A DNA stretch of 64,000 bases from CAZSSM01 sp964609385 (GCA_964609385.1 CAZSSM010000024.1:1-64000); one strand, 5' to 3'; shown: positions 17,943 through 26,935, counted from the first letter of the stretch. The notes: generated by a model not told the origin, from the letters alone. Translations and numbers: made by a program.

Positions 17943-19127
17943 ATGATCTTCGACCGACCCTCCGATCCCACCAGGCTCCGACCAGACTTCAATGGAATCG
18001 CCTGGCTTTTGCTCGCGATGCTCATCGGCTTGGGACCGTCCAACCCGACGGCTCAAGCGCAGACGACCGAACAAGACCCTTCATTGACGACGGAGTTGGA
18101 TGATCCGGCGGCGGTCGAGGACGAGGTCGACGGGCCAGATGAGTCAACGACCCAGACGGGTGAGCTCGAATCCGACGGCGTCCCGATCTTCTATCGCGAT
18201 CTCGGAGGTCCCGGCGAACCGGTTGTTTTGATCCATGGGCTGACCTCCAGCCTCGAGATCAATTGGATCCGGGTGGGCATTCCCCAGGCGCTCCGTGCGG
18301 CTGGATACCGCGTCATCGGATTCGACCTCCGAGGCCACGGACGCAGCGGTAAGCCTCGAGAGCCCGACGCCTATGGGTTCACGATGGTCAAGGACGTCAT
18401 TCGCCTGATGGACCATCTCCAGGTTGATCGCGCCCACCTCGTCGGCTACTCGCTGGGAGGTCAGATCACCCTTCAGGTGATGGCCACGCATCCGGAACGG
18501 GTCCGCTCGGCGGTCCTGGGCGGGATCGGCCTGATCGAGGTCGAGCAGTTGTCCATCTTCGATGACTTGGCCGACTCACTCGAGCAGGGACGCGGCTTCG
18601 CTCCACTATTTCAGGCGCTCACGCCGGAGCCCTTCGAACCGCCCAATCCGATCCAGATGCGGATCATCGACCTTTCCCTCTCGGCCTTCAATGATGTCCG
18701 GGCCCTGGCCGCGATCTGCCGAAGCGCCCGCGAGTTGATCCCCAACCATCAGTTGCTCTCCGCATCGGGGATCCCAACGCTCGGGTTGGTCGGTCAGTTC
18801 GACCCCCTGATTCAGACCATCCCCAACCTCGGAGCGCTCTTGTCTCAGTATCAATTCCAGCGGATCGATCTCGCCACTCATGCCGACGCCTTCGCCAAAG
18901 CCCAGTTCCGTGAGGCTCTCCTGAAGTTCCTCGAATCTCAAACCGAAGATGTCGAATCTGGTCGGGAACCCGCCGGTGTCGGGCACCAACGTGACGACGG
19001 AGCCGAGCCGAACGCCGATGCCTTCAAGCCCCCAACGATCGAAAGCGCAACGGGGGTCGTTGACGAACTCGAAGCCGATGCGACGACGGCCGGCTCGTTC
19101 CCAGAAGGACCGGGGGCGAACCGTTGA
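17943..19127 (+). CDS. Secreted alpha/beta hydrolase
   Basis: A 394-residue hydrolase with a signal peptide (WLLLAMLIGLGPSNPTAQAQ, residues 21-40), an acidic linker, and an alpha/beta-hydrolase core from about residue 75. The oxyanion segment is VVLIHGLTSS, the nucleophile S170 lies in GYSLGG, the likely acid Asp is in GQFDPL and the His is in THADAF. RGHGRSGKP is typical of the family. The substrate is unknown. The last 65 residues are acidic, of low complexity and probably disordered. The stop codon overlaps the start of the Rieske gene, so the two are probably translated together. Confidence 0.85.
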   Translation: MIFDRPSDPTRLRPDFNGIAWLLLAMLIGLGPSNPTAQAQTTEQDPSLTTELDDPAAVEDEVDGPDESTTQTGELESDGVPIFYRDLGGPGEPVVLIHGLTSSLEINWIRVGIPQALRAAGYRVIGFDLRGHGRSGKPREPDAYGFTMVKDVIRLMDHLQVDRAHLVGYSLGGQITLQVMATHPERVRSAVLGGIGLIEVEQLSIFDDLADSLEQGRGFAPLFQALTPEPFEPPNPIQMRIIDLSLSAFNDVRALAAICRSARELIPNHQLLSASGIPTLGLVGQFDPLIQTIPNLGALLSQYQFQRIDLATHADAFAKAQFREALLKFLESQTEDVESGREPAGVGHQRDDGAEPNADAFKPPTIESATGVVDELEADATTAGSFPEGPGANR

Positions 19128-19504
19128 AACCGGACGTTCCTTCCAACCCAGAGGACAAGGACCTTGAAGAGGCCGGCTATGTGGCGTTGGTCGACCTCGA
19201 GCGTTTGCCAGAGCGAGGTGGGTTGGAGGTCGCTCACGAGGGCCGCGTCCTGGCCCTCTTTCGGGTCGGCGACCGGGTCCACGCCATGGATGGGCTTTGT
19301 GGTCATCGCGGCGGCCCGTTGGCCGAGGGTTTGGTTGATGAGCAGGGTTCGGTGATCTGCCCCTGGCATGGGCTTCGGTTCGATCTGGAGACGGGGGCCT
19401 CGATGATGGGCGGAGCATTGGCTCAGGAGGTGTTCCCCGCGTTGGTCCTTGACGGTCGCGTTTGGGTCCGTCTCGGCTCCTCGGCCTCGAACGAGTCACA
19501 TTGA
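19124..19504 (+). CDS. Rieske [2Fe-2S] ferredoxin-like protein
   Basis: A 126-residue single Rieske domain. The cluster ligands are C59 and H61 in LCGHRGGPLAEG, and C79 and H82 in CPWHGLRFDLETG. The layout matches the small Rieske ferredoxins and NirD-like proteins that pass electrons to oxygenases or reductases. It has no signal peptide. The start is a TTG that overlaps the TGA stop of the preceding hydrolase gene (TTGA), which suggests translational coupling. No oxygenase or reductase gene is nearby, so the electron acceptor is unknown. Confidence 0.85.
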   Translation: MKPDVPSNPEDKDLEEAGYVALVDLERLPERGGLEVAHEGRVLALFRVGDRVHAMDGLCGHRGGPLAEGLVDEQGSVICPWHGLRFDLETGASMMGGALAQEVFPALVLDGRVWVRLGSSASNESH

Positions 19505-19640
19505 AGGGTTGATCGGACCGCTCCGGATCCGCCATGATCAGGGTGGGTGATCGGGTCCCTCGACCCCATGATGTCCGGGGTTAGGTCCGAACCCACTCTC
19601 CCTCCCCTTTGACCGTCGCTGTGTTCGCGGGACGTCTCCA

Positions 19641-20648
19641 TTGCGAATCCGACCGTATCTGAATGGGGACACGCCGGCGCTTGCCGATCTTTGGAATCGG
19701 GCGATGCCCGTGTGTGCCCAGATCTCACGGCCCCTCAGCGCGCACGAGTTCGATCTCCTCGTCATGGGACGGACCTATTTCGACCGACTTGGCCTGATCG
19801 TCGCCGAAGACAGCGATCCGAAGCGTTTGCTGGGCTTCGTCCACGCCGGTTTCGGGCCCGAGCAGCCCGAGGGGCCCAGCCACACGCTCGACCGCGATTG
19901 CGGGACCCTGGCCATGCTGGCCATCGACCCTGACCTGAACGAACCCGAGCAGGTCGCCCGACCACTCATCGATGCCGCCGAGCGCTATCTGTTCGACGCC
20001 GGTGCTCAGGTGCTCTACGCAGGCGGCCGATTCCCGGTCAACCCGTTCTACTGGGGGTTCTACGGCGGCAGCGAGTTCGCGGGAATCCTCGATGGCCATG
20101 CCCGCTTCCATCGCGCCTTGGGGGCGTCGTCGGTGGCTTATGATGCGGCCTACACAGCCGTCCTGTTGTCCGCACCGATCGAGCGACTCAAGCTGTTCCA
20201 CCCGCAGATGGTCCGGCTCCGACGCCAAGCCGAGTTCCATGTCGAGGAGGACGCGATCATGACCCGTTGGTGGGACGGCCAGGCCCTCAGCCTCTTCCCG
20301 TTAACCCGGTTCACGCTGGTCGACCGCGCCAACGGCCAGCGGATCGCTAAGGCGGTCACCTGGGAGATGAACCTGTACTGTCGCGAGGACCCCCAACTCC
20401 GAGCCGGCCTCGTCAACATGGAGGTCAGCGCCGCCTATCGCCGACGGGGCTTTGGACGCCGTTTGCTCATCGAGTTGGCCAAGTACCTCCGCGATCGGAC
20501 CACCGCCCAACCGGTCAAGCTGATCGAACTGCAGACCGATGCAGCCAACCATGCCGCGATCGGCCTCTACGAGTCGCTCGGCTTCCAACGCATTGGGACA
20601 ACCACGCTCTATCGGCGACAGGCTACTGATAAAACCGGCATTAATTAA
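19641..20648 (+). CDS. GNAT-family N-acetyltransferase
   Basis: A 335-residue protein whose length and layout suggest two GNAT folds. The N-terminal half starts MRIRPYLNGDTPALADLWNR and has GFVHAGFGP. The C-terminal half carries the acetyl-CoA loop VSAAYRRRGFGRRLLIEL and the closing NHAAIGLYESLGFQRIG. The acceptor is unknown. Translation probably starts at TTG 19641; the binding site upstream is weak. The gene ends in an AT-rich 56-bp gap that separates it from the convergent peptidase gene. Confidence 0.8.
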   Translation: MRIRPYLNGDTPALADLWNRAMPVCAQISRPLSAHEFDLLVMGRTYFDRLGLIVAEDSDPKRLLGFVHAGFGPEQPEGPSHTLDRDCGTLAMLAIDPDLNEPEQVARPLIDAAERYLFDAGAQVLYAGGRFPVNPFYWGFYGGSEFAGILDGHARFHRALGASSVAYDAAYTAVLLSAPIERLKLFHPQMVRLRRQAEFHVEEDAIMTRWWDGQALSLFPLTRFTLVDRANGQRIAKAVTWEMNLYCREDPQLRAGLVNMEVSAAYRRRGFGRRLLIELAKYLRDRTTAQPVKLIELQTDAANHAAIGLYESLGFQRIGTTTLYRRQATDKTGIN

Positions 20649-20704
20649 TGTTTCCTTAAATAGCATTTGCATGAATAAACATTATATTCCTTAAACATGA
20701 AAAG

Positions 20705-21973
20705 TCAATCGGTTTTACAAAACCTCAAGATCGCGAGCACATACGCCTCGACCGCTTGAAAAAGTTGCTTGATGTCGACGTGTTCGTCGGGGGCATGGGC
20801 GATCTCGATGCGACCAGGTCCGTAGTGGATCGTGGGGACACCGCCAACGTTGGTCATCAGGCGGAGGTCGCTACCGAAGGGGACGCCGTGCATGTCAGGC
20901 TCGGCGCCTCGGAGATCACGATGGACCTGGCGAATCAGTTCGGTTAGTCGATGGTCCTCCGAAATGCTCCCACTGGCGAACTGGCCGCCGATCCATTCCA
21001 ACTCGACGGGATGGTCGCGGAGCCAGTCGTCGGCCTGGCAGGCGTCAAGAAGTGCCGATTCGAGATCGAGGCGAGCCTGGGCAGGCGATTCTCCAAGGGC
21101 CACGCCGAGCCGACCTTCGGCGACCAGGCGATCGGGTACGCTGCTGGCCCAGTCGCCGGCGCGGACGATCCCCAGGCTGATCGGGTAGGCCGGATCGTAG
21201 CGCGCCATCAAAGGATGCGCATCGACGTTCTTTCGTACCTCCAATTCCTTCAACGACCTCATGATCGGCCAGAGCTTCTCGACGGCGTCGACGCCTCGCT
21301 TCCGGACGCTGGCGTGAGCCGATCGGCCTTGGATCGTGATTCGGAACGTCAAGGCGCCGGCACAGACCGGGACGATCGCCAGATCGGTCGGTTCGGGGAT
21401 GATCGCCGCGTCACCGCGATAGCCTCGGCGGAGGGTCGCGAACGTGCCGAGTCCGCCGTCCTCTTCGCCGACGACGCTCTCGAGCAAAACGCTGCCTCGG
21501 AGCGAAATCCCCGCTTCACGGATCGCGCGGATCGCCGCAAGGCCACAGACCAAACCGCCTTTCATATCGCACGACCCACGTCCCGTGATCGTTCCGTCGA
21601 TGATCTTCGAGTCGAACGGATCGATGGTCCAGTCGGCTAAGTCGCCGGTCGGTACGACGTCGACATGCCCATTGATGACCAGAGTCGGTCCATCTTCACG
21701 TCCCCAACGTCCGACCACCCCCAACGCCTCGTCGCGCGGGACTTCCATGCCGGGGAACTCGGGGTCAGCCCGGAGTTGGTCCAGGTCGATCGCCCAGAGG
21801 TCGACCTCCAGACCGGCTCGCTCCATGTGACTAGCGAACGCCCGCTGGGCCTCCGACTCAGCCGGCGTCCCGCCGACGCTCGGGATCCGGACCAGTTCGC
21901 GAACCGTCTCGACCAACCCCTCGCGGTCGATCGCCGACAACGCATTCCGCTCTATGGATGTTGAGTGGCCCAT
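20705..21973 (-). CDS. M20-family metallopeptidase (ArgE/DapE type)
   Basis: A 422-residue zinc amidohydrolase of the acetylornithine deacetylase / succinyl-diaminopimelate desuccinylase type. Metal and catalytic elements appear in order: INGHVDVVPTGD, GRGSCDMKGG, the catalytic Glu pair in VVGEEDGG, IIPEPTDL, the dimerisation-domain His in GRSAHAS, and a late His in EIAHAPDEHV. Gene context does not reveal the substrate, because no arginine or lysine synthesis gene is adjacent. It is cytoplasmic, without a signal peptide. Its 3' end faces the GNAT gene. Confidence 0.85.
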   Translation of the reverse strand: MGHSTSIERNALSAIDREGLVETVRELVRIPSVGGTPAESEAQRAFASHMERAGLEVDLWAIDLDQLRADPEFPGMEVPRDEALGVVGRWGREDGPTLVINGHVDVVPTGDLADWTIDPFDSKIIDGTITGRGSCDMKGGLVCGLAAIRAIREAGISLRGSVLLESVVGEEDGGLGTFATLRRGYRGDAAIIPEPTDLAIVPVCAGALTFRITIQGRSAHASVRKRGVDAVEKLWPIMRSLKELEVRKNVDAHPLMARYDPAYPISLGIVRAGDWASSVPDRLVAEGRLGVALGESPAQARLDLESALLDACQADDWLRDHPVELEWIGGQFASGSISEDHRLTELIRQVHRDLRGAEPDMHGVPFGSDLRLMTNVGGVPTIHYGPGRIEIAHAPDEHVDIKQLFQAVEAYVLAILRFCKTD

Positions 21974-22035
21974 GAATAATCCTCGCTCATATTAACCAAA
22001 CTAAAGAGCAAGCCTTGATAGTAAGTAGGTTTAAT

Positions 22036-22938
22036 TTATCTTGGTGACGTTGCTTTGGGACGTTGTTTTTCGGGGACTTGGAAGGCGAAGGCATTGGGCG
22101 CATAGCGCTCGGTGACCCACTCGTAGGGGCCTGGCAGCCAATGGGCGAGGAACCGGACGACGGCGGGATTAAACGAGGGCATCACCAGGTACGGCCGTCG
22201 CTTGGACTCGATCTTGCGAACGATCGCCCTGACGATGCGTTCGGTCGGTTCGCCCTTGATCGGACCGTGGTCGGCGGTCACGCCTCGACCTTCGCTGGCC
22301 TGCTGCGCAAACTCGCTGCGGGTCCGCCCAGGGCAGGCCGCCCAAACCTGCACGCCGGAGCCTCGGAGTTCATAGCGGAGCGACTTGACCAGGCCGTGGA
22401 CCGCGAACTTGGAGGCCGTGTAGACCGCCGAGTAGGGGATCCCTACGAAGCCGAGGACCGAGGAGATCTGGACGATCTGACCGGAGCGTCGCGGGACCAT
22501 CTGCCCGAGGGCTAGTCGGGTTAGATCGATCAACGCTTCGATGTTGACCGCGATGATCCGTTCGATCGCCTTACGGGGCTGATGCTCCAGTCGGCTGTAG
22601 TGGCCCAGGCCGGCATTGTTGATCAACAGGTCGACCTGGGACAACCGGGTTTCGGCCTCGGTCCAGAGACGATCGCGGAAGGCCGGATCGGTAAGGTCGC
22701 CATCGAGCGTCAACACCCGACCCGGCGCCTCGACAAGCTCAACGGCCAACTCCTCGAGTCGGTCGACCCGACGCGCGGTGGCCAAGACTGTCCAACCGCT
22801 CCGGACTAGCTGAACGACCAGTTCCCGACCGATCCCGGAAGACGCCCCGGTCACCAGGGCGGTCCGAGTTCGATCCTTATCGGTTCCACGATCGAAGCTG
22901 GACAATGCAGGTCCCCGAAATCCGAACTCCAAAAACAT
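22036..22938 (-). CDS. Short-chain dehydrogenase/reductase
   Basis: A 300-residue SDR-family NAD(P)-dependent oxidoreductase. The cofactor motif is TGASSGIGREL, followed by NNAG, the catalytic Ser in VQISSVLG and YTASK with the catalytic Tyr and Lys. The Arg pair in TARRVDR after the second strand suggests NADP preference (inference). The C-terminal 45 residues extend beyond the core with a hydrophobic stretch (PAVVRFLAHWLPG), as in SDRs that act on lipids or associate with membranes. The substrate is unknown. It lies 62 bp after the M20 peptidase start across a short AT-rich gap. Confidence 0.85.
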   Translation of the reverse strand: MFLEFGFRGPALSSFDRGTDKDRTRTALVTGASSGIGRELVVQLVRSGWTVLATARRVDRLEELAVELVEAPGRVLTLDGDLTDPAFRDRLWTEAETRLSQVDLLINNAGLGHYSRLEHQPRKAIERIIAVNIEALIDLTRLALGQMVPRRSGQIVQISSVLGFVGIPYSAVYTASKFAVHGLVKSLRYELRGSGVQVWAACPGRTRSEFAQQASEGRGVTADHGPIKGEPTERIVRAIVRKIESKRRPYLVMPSFNPAVVRFLAHWLPGPYEWVTERYAPNAFAFQVPEKQRPKATSPR

Positions 22939-23040
22939 ACCCGGCCATCCTGCGAGCGGGAAGTGTCTTCTCTGCTAGACCTTAGCACGATCGAGTTCGT
23001 GTCGAAGGATGATTTTTCGTCATTCTCCGCTCGTTTTTGC

Positions 23041-23068
23041 TTGAAACCGAATCTGGTAGACTTTAAAA
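23041..23068 (+). promoter_or_regulatory. Weak candidate promoter for the 23.1-27.5 kb cluster
   Basis: TTGAAA at 23041-23046 resembles a -35 box, and TTAAAA follows after 16 bp at 23063-23068, 67 bp before the lipoprotein gene start. The -10 match is poor, so this is only the best candidate in the gap. Confidence 0.25.
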
Positions 23069-23134
23069 CTTCGTTCTAGTTCAGTCGTCGTCCGACATAC
23101 CGACCTACCGCAGTCGTCTAGGTGAGGTGTCGAG

Positions 23135-24136
23135 ATGAATGAGCATGACGTCCAAATTACCTGGCTAGGTTTGTGTTTGGCTTGCTTCGTGGTTGGGTGT
23201 ACGGATCGGGGCTACTACGACATCGATGATCATGTCTCGCGACGAGATATCTTCATCGACTTGGGTCAAGTCATCACCGAAGGCCAAACGATTGAGAAGC
23301 GGATTCCGGTCTCCGGATTGACCGTAGAAGACAAACTCTTCGCATTACGGCCCTGCTGCTCGACGATACGCTACGCCGAAGACGATGATCGTCGGGCTGA
23401 GGGATTCGTCGATGTCACCTGGACGATGGCGCCCCAGGACGGGCAACGCAAGGTCGAGTTCTCGATTACCCATGCCGATCGGCCCGAGCGACCACGCAGG
23501 CTGACGCTATTGGCCGACCTCAAGCCAGCGGTCGACCTGGACATCGATGGGTTTCAGCGTCGACTAGCCGAGGGTCGGGACGCGACCTTCACCGTCACGG
23601 TGACGCTCAACGATCCCGAGGTCGATCGAGAAGAGAACCTCGAGCTCACCGGCGTCGGACCGTTGGAGGTCGTCGATGGGGATGGCAAGACCTTCCAGAT
23701 TCGGCAGCGACCACAACCATCGGCCGGCCGAGTCTCGGCAACGTTCATCGGCGTCGTTAACGACGAGGTCATTTTCGAAGAGCCCCTGAGTTGGGAGGTC
23801 ACTCCACTGGTCCGGGCTGACCCCTCAACCGTGCTCGTCCGCGAACCCTCCACATTCAGTCAGTTCGATGCGACCTTGACGGCGGACGAACCGTTCTCGA
23901 TTCAGGGCGTCTATGGTGCGAGCATCGTTGATCACAAGCTGGACTGGATATCGGACCAAACTTGTCGGCTACAAGTCGAGATCGACCCCGATCGTTTGAG
24001 CACGTTGAACCGTGAGTCGATCGAAGTCATCATCCGGACGACCGAGGGCGACCTGCGGCCGGTCGAGATTTCCTTGATCGTCATCCTGAAGGAGACTCGG
24101 TCCAACGAAGATCCAGAGGAGGAGACCGAATCATGA
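23135..24136 (+). CDS. Lipoprotein with DUF1573-like region, first gene of an envelope cluster
   Basis: A 333-residue protein with a lipoprotein signal ending in ACFVVGC, the lipidated Cys being residue 22. The segment DIFIDLGQVITEGQTIEKR, followed by a Cys pair in LRPCCSTIRY, resembles the DUF1573 fold of planctomycete and Bacteroidetes envelope proteins. The rest is rich in beta strands and probably forms further immunoglobulin-like domains. A strong GGTGAGG site precedes the ATG. The stop overlaps the start of the pseudopilin gene by four bases (ATGA), so these genes are co-translated. Function unknown; a periplasmic scaffold or binding protein is plausible. Confidence 0.75.
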   Translation: MNEHDVQITWLGLCLACFVVGCTDRGYYDIDDHVSRRDIFIDLGQVITEGQTIEKRIPVSGLTVEDKLFALRPCCSTIRYAEDDDRRAEGFVDVTWTMAPQDGQRKVEFSITHADRPERPRRLTLLADLKPAVDLDIDGFQRRLAEGRDATFTVTVTLNDPEVDREENLELTGVGPLEVVDGDGKTFQIRQRPQPSAGRVSATFIGVVNDEVIFEEPLSWEVTPLVRADPSTVLVREPSTFSQFDATLTADEPFSIQGVYGASIVDHKLDWISDQTCRLQVEIDPDRLSTLNRESIEVIIRTTEGDLRPVEISLIVILKETRSNEDPEEETES

Positions 24137-25152
24137 GCCGCTCACCGCGACGAGGCTTCACGTTGATCGAACTGTTAGTCGTCATCGGAATCATCGCGAT
24201 CCTTATCGGCATGCTCCTACCGGCGGTCCAAGCCGCTCGCGAGGCGGCGCGCCGCACGACTTGCCAGAACAATCTCCGACAGATTTCCCTCAGCCTGGCC
24301 CAGTATGAGGCGACTTTCGGGGGATACCCGAAGCTTCAAGGGAATGTTCGGCAGGGAGACTCATTGCAGTTCTTCATGATCAGCACCTTCACCAAGCTGT
24401 TGGTCTCGAACCGACCGATTCTCTACGATTCAGTTAACTTCGAGCTTAGCATTGGTGTGGTCTCGCATATTCAAGGCCTGTCTGACGAATTTCTTACCGA
24501 AACTGCCTCAGGATTTTCGGCAAATCGGACTGTTCTTAGCAGTCGCATCGATGGATTCGCATGTCCGACCGATGGTCTTGCCAATGATGGACCGAAATGT
24601 AGTTACCGAGCAAATACCGGTGGTGGCTTCGGCTACCTGCGGTCCTTCGTCCACCCGGATAATGATCAGGGAGCCTTTGACCTCTTCGGAATGGTGCGGC
24701 CGACCGATATCCGGGACGGCCTGAGTCGGACTGCAGCCTTCACCGAGCGGCTTTGCGGCTCTCAGGCTCGACCGCTCGATCCGGCTCGAGACGCTTGGAT
24801 GATGATCACCGAGATGCCGGGTGACTCCGACGACATGCTCCTCTCCTGCCGAATCAGCGCACGGCAGGAGCTGGGCGATTCAGGGTTCGCGAGCAGCGGA
24901 GATTACTGGTTCTATGCCGGTCGTGAGCGGACCGAGTATGTGCACTCGCAAGTCCCGAACGGCCCGGTGCCCGATTGTCTCGCCGGGGGCATCATCCCGT
25001 CGCCCGGCTTGTCCACGGCCCGCAGCCATCATGGAGGCGGAGTCAACGTGGCCATGCTCGATGGTTCCGTCCACTTCGTCATCGACAGCATCGCGACACC
25101 GGTCTGGCGAGCCATGGGCACCAGGGCCGGTCGAGAAGTCGAGTCTCGCTGA
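24133..25152 (+). CDS. DUF1559 protein with type IV pilin-like N-terminus
   Basis: A 339-residue protein. The N-terminus RRGFTLIELLVVIGIIAIL is a prepilin cleavage and methylation motif followed by the usual long hydrophobic helix and REAARRTTCQNNLRQI. The DUF1559 C-terminal signature SHHGGGVNVAMLDGSVHFV is present. These proteins are strongly expanded in planctomycetes and are thought to be pseudopilin-like surface or periplasmic filaments; their role is unproven. Its start overlaps the lipoprotein stop (ATGA). The cluster position suggests it serves the cysteine-rich and C39-like products downstream (inference). Codon composition dips in the middle (about 24340-24620). Confidence 0.9.
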   Translation: MSRSPRRGFTLIELLVVIGIIAILIGMLLPAVQAAREAARRTTCQNNLRQISLSLAQYEATFGGYPKLQGNVRQGDSLQFFMISTFTKLLVSNRPILYDSVNFELSIGVVSHIQGLSDEFLTETASGFSANRTVLSSRIDGFACPTDGLANDGPKCSYRANTGGGFGYLRSFVHPDNDQGAFDLFGMVRPTDIRDGLSRTAAFTERLCGSQARPLDPARDAWMMITEMPGDSDDMLLSCRISARQELGDSGFASSGDYWFYAGRERTEYVHSQVPNGPVPDCLAGGIIPSPGLSTARSHHGGGVNVAMLDGSVHFVIDSIATPVWRAMGTRAGREVESR

Positions 25153-25184
25153 AACAACGGATTCCGTAGAAAGGGACAAGAACA

Positions 25185-25610
25185 ATGCGTACGCTTCTAG
25201 CTTTGGGGACTGCTTTTCTAGGAATCGGACTCGCTAACGTTCTACAATTGACAAACACATCACCCGATCTCGTTGGTTCCGACATCGAGTATACGGAGTT
25301 CGCTCGAAGTGTCGATTGCCAAAGTTTCAGTCTGTACATCGCCCCTTCTGGACATGTAAAGGTATCTGCTTGCGAAGACGGCAACACGAATACAAACTGC
25401 TACAAATGCTCCGTGGACAACTCGGGAATTGGAGCCGTGGCGATCGACGCAGGCGGGCAAAGCATGCCGAGCCCGAGAGACTGTGGCTATATGTTTGTTG
25501 GAAAATGCAATGCAAGCGGTGACGATTGCGTAGACCTAGAACCCTATACATATGCTGGCATCCATCAAAATTGCCTAGACCTTCAGTTAACAGTAGGACA
25601 ATCAATGTGA
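25185..25610 (+). CDS. Small secreted protein with eight cysteines
   Basis: A 141-residue protein with an N-terminal hydrophobic leader (LLALGTAFLGIGLANVL) and eight cysteines at residues 45, 63, 72, 75, 100, 108, 115 and 130, including a CYKC pair. The even number suggests disulfides in the periplasm or outside the cell. There is no recognised family. A good ribosome binding site (AAAGGGA) precedes the ATG, and the gene follows the pseudopilin gene by 32 bp. Its DNA is much less GC-rich than its neighbours. An intrinsic terminator follows directly, so its transcript should be more abundant than those of downstream genes. This fits a cargo or structural subunit of the cluster (inference). Confidence 0.7.
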   Translation: MRTLLALGTAFLGIGLANVLQLTNTSPDLVGSDIEYTEFARSVDCQSFSLYIAPSGHVKVSACEDGNTNTNCYKCSVDNSGIGAVAIDAGGQSMPSPRDCGYMFVGKCNASGDDCVDLEPYTYAGIHQNCLDLQLTVGQSM

Positions 25611-25627
25611 AAAGTTGCTAATTTTGT

Positions 25628-25671
25628 AGCAAGAAGTCAGAGAAAGTCATTGACTTCTTGCTTAACTTTTT
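25628..25671 (+). terminator. Intrinsic terminator inside the envelope cluster
   Basis: AGCAAGAAGTCA at 25628-25639 and its perfect complement at 25651-25662 form a 12-bp stem with an 11-nt loop, followed by TAACTTTTT. It lies 18 bp after the cysteine-rich gene and 31 bp before the next start, so it would end most transcripts after the small gene and let some read through. Confidence 0.75.
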
Positions 25672-25701
25672 CCGTTGTAACAACCTTAGGTGACAATCAA
25701 G

Positions 25702-26871
25702 ATGTTTCTTGCATTCATAGTGCCTTTGACTGCTAGCGCCTTAGAAGTTTCTTCAATCGATCTGCACGAAGAGCTAAAAAGTAAACTTGCAAATTATACA
25801 AACCTATCTTTTGTATATGAAGGTTACACGATTGACCTTCCATTCGACCGCGATACGCTCTCCGATCCGAAGATTTTCGATGACCCTCCTCCCAGGAGCG
25901 ATTTTTTCCAGGGAGGGTTGCTGCTGAGAAATGACGCGACGCTGGTGCTCGACACTTTCGTCAGTTCTACTCGTAAAGACCAAGCCGAGAAAATCCTAAC
26001 CACAGCTCCTAAGCAGTATAGACAATCGTTTTTTATCCTCGATAACATTTTCTTCAAAATTGACCAATCAGAAAACAATTATTACAAGACAAAAGACAAA
26101 CTTCTCGAAAACCCGATATCATATTTAGCGGCTTTAAATCGGCCCTATTCTCCGTTTCGTTTGCTCCAATCGCTAAGGCTTCTTGACATCATCCGAAGGG
26201 AGCGATACCTAATCGCAGGCACGGAAACCATAGAAGGTTCCGAATGCCTGATCCTCGTCATAGGATCAGGCATAAACAAAAACACACCCACCGAAAACAT
26301 TGGTTCATTACAATCGTTCAGAAAATACTGGTTGTGCATTGACAAGCAATACATACCGATTAGGATAGAAGACTTTACCGATGGAAATGTAAGATCTAGA
26401 CTCGTTAACGTAAAGGCTGCCAAGTATACCGGCAAAAATGGCGAGGTCTGGCTCCCTATCTCCGCAGATCACGAACTTTTAGTCGACTGGGACAAAGATG
26501 GTCGTCATTTTTTGAAAAGCCCAAATTACATTGAACATTATCATATTGTTCGCGGCACCGTGCAGATCGATCGAGATCTCGATGACGATGATTTTAAAGT
26601 GGAAGCTTTCGAACGTTGGCCATCGACTCCCAAGCTCGACGAACTCCGAGTCAAGTACGCCAATCTCCAGCCCCCGCCCAGCGATCCGGAATCGGTCTCC
26701 AAGCGGATGGCCGAGACCCTTGAGACGGCCAATAGTCGATTCGAGGAACTTGACGCCTCCGACCCCACCGGTTCGATGCGGGTCTGGATCCTCGCTGCTC
26801 AAGTCGCGCTGGTGGCTATGGGCGGAGCACTGATCGCATTTGCGGTCCTCTATCTTCGACGGCGAAGTTGA
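25702..26871 (+). CDS. Membrane-anchored envelope protein of unknown function
   Basis: A 389-residue protein with a leader (MFLAFIVPLTASALEV), a large extracytoplasmic domain and one C-terminal membrane helix (VWILAAQVALVAMGGALIAFAV) ending in arginines. The middle looks rich in beta strands (SFVYEGYTIDL, GLLLRNDATLVLD, GEVWLPISADHELLVD), vaguely like LolA-type lipid carriers, but no signature supports that. AGGTGA 8 nt before the ATG at 25702 fixes the start. The DNA is AT-rich up to about 26570 and then GC-rich for the last 100 codons, suggesting that most of the gene was replaced or acquired. The C39-like gene follows after 64 bp. Confidence 0.65.
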   Translation: MFLAFIVPLTASALEVSSIDLHEELKSKLANYTNLSFVYEGYTIDLPFDRDTLSDPKIFDDPPPRSDFFQGGLLLRNDATLVLDTFVSSTRKDQAEKILTTAPKQYRQSFFILDNIFFKIDQSENNYYKTKDKLLENPISYLAALNRPYSPFRLLQSLRLLDIIRRERYLIAGTETIEGSECLILVIGSGINKNTPTENIGSLQSFRKYWLCIDKQYIPIRIEDFTDGNVRSRLVNVKAAKYTGKNGEVWLPISADHELLVDWDKDGRHFLKSPNYIEHYHIVRGTVQIDRDLDDDDFKVEAFERWPSTPKLDELRVKYANLQPPPSDPESVSKRMAETLETANSRFEELDASDPTGSMRVWILAAQVALVAMGGALIAFAVLYLRRRS

Positions 26872-26935
26872 GTCGGTCACGGCCGCTCTTCAGACAGGGC
26901 GGACCCTCTCACTTCCAAACGATCGGGTGACACTG

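Noticed and set aside
25702..26871. Assignment of the anchored protein as a LolA-type lipid carrier
   Set aside because: Only a vague beta-strand-rich impression supports it; no signature residues could be named.
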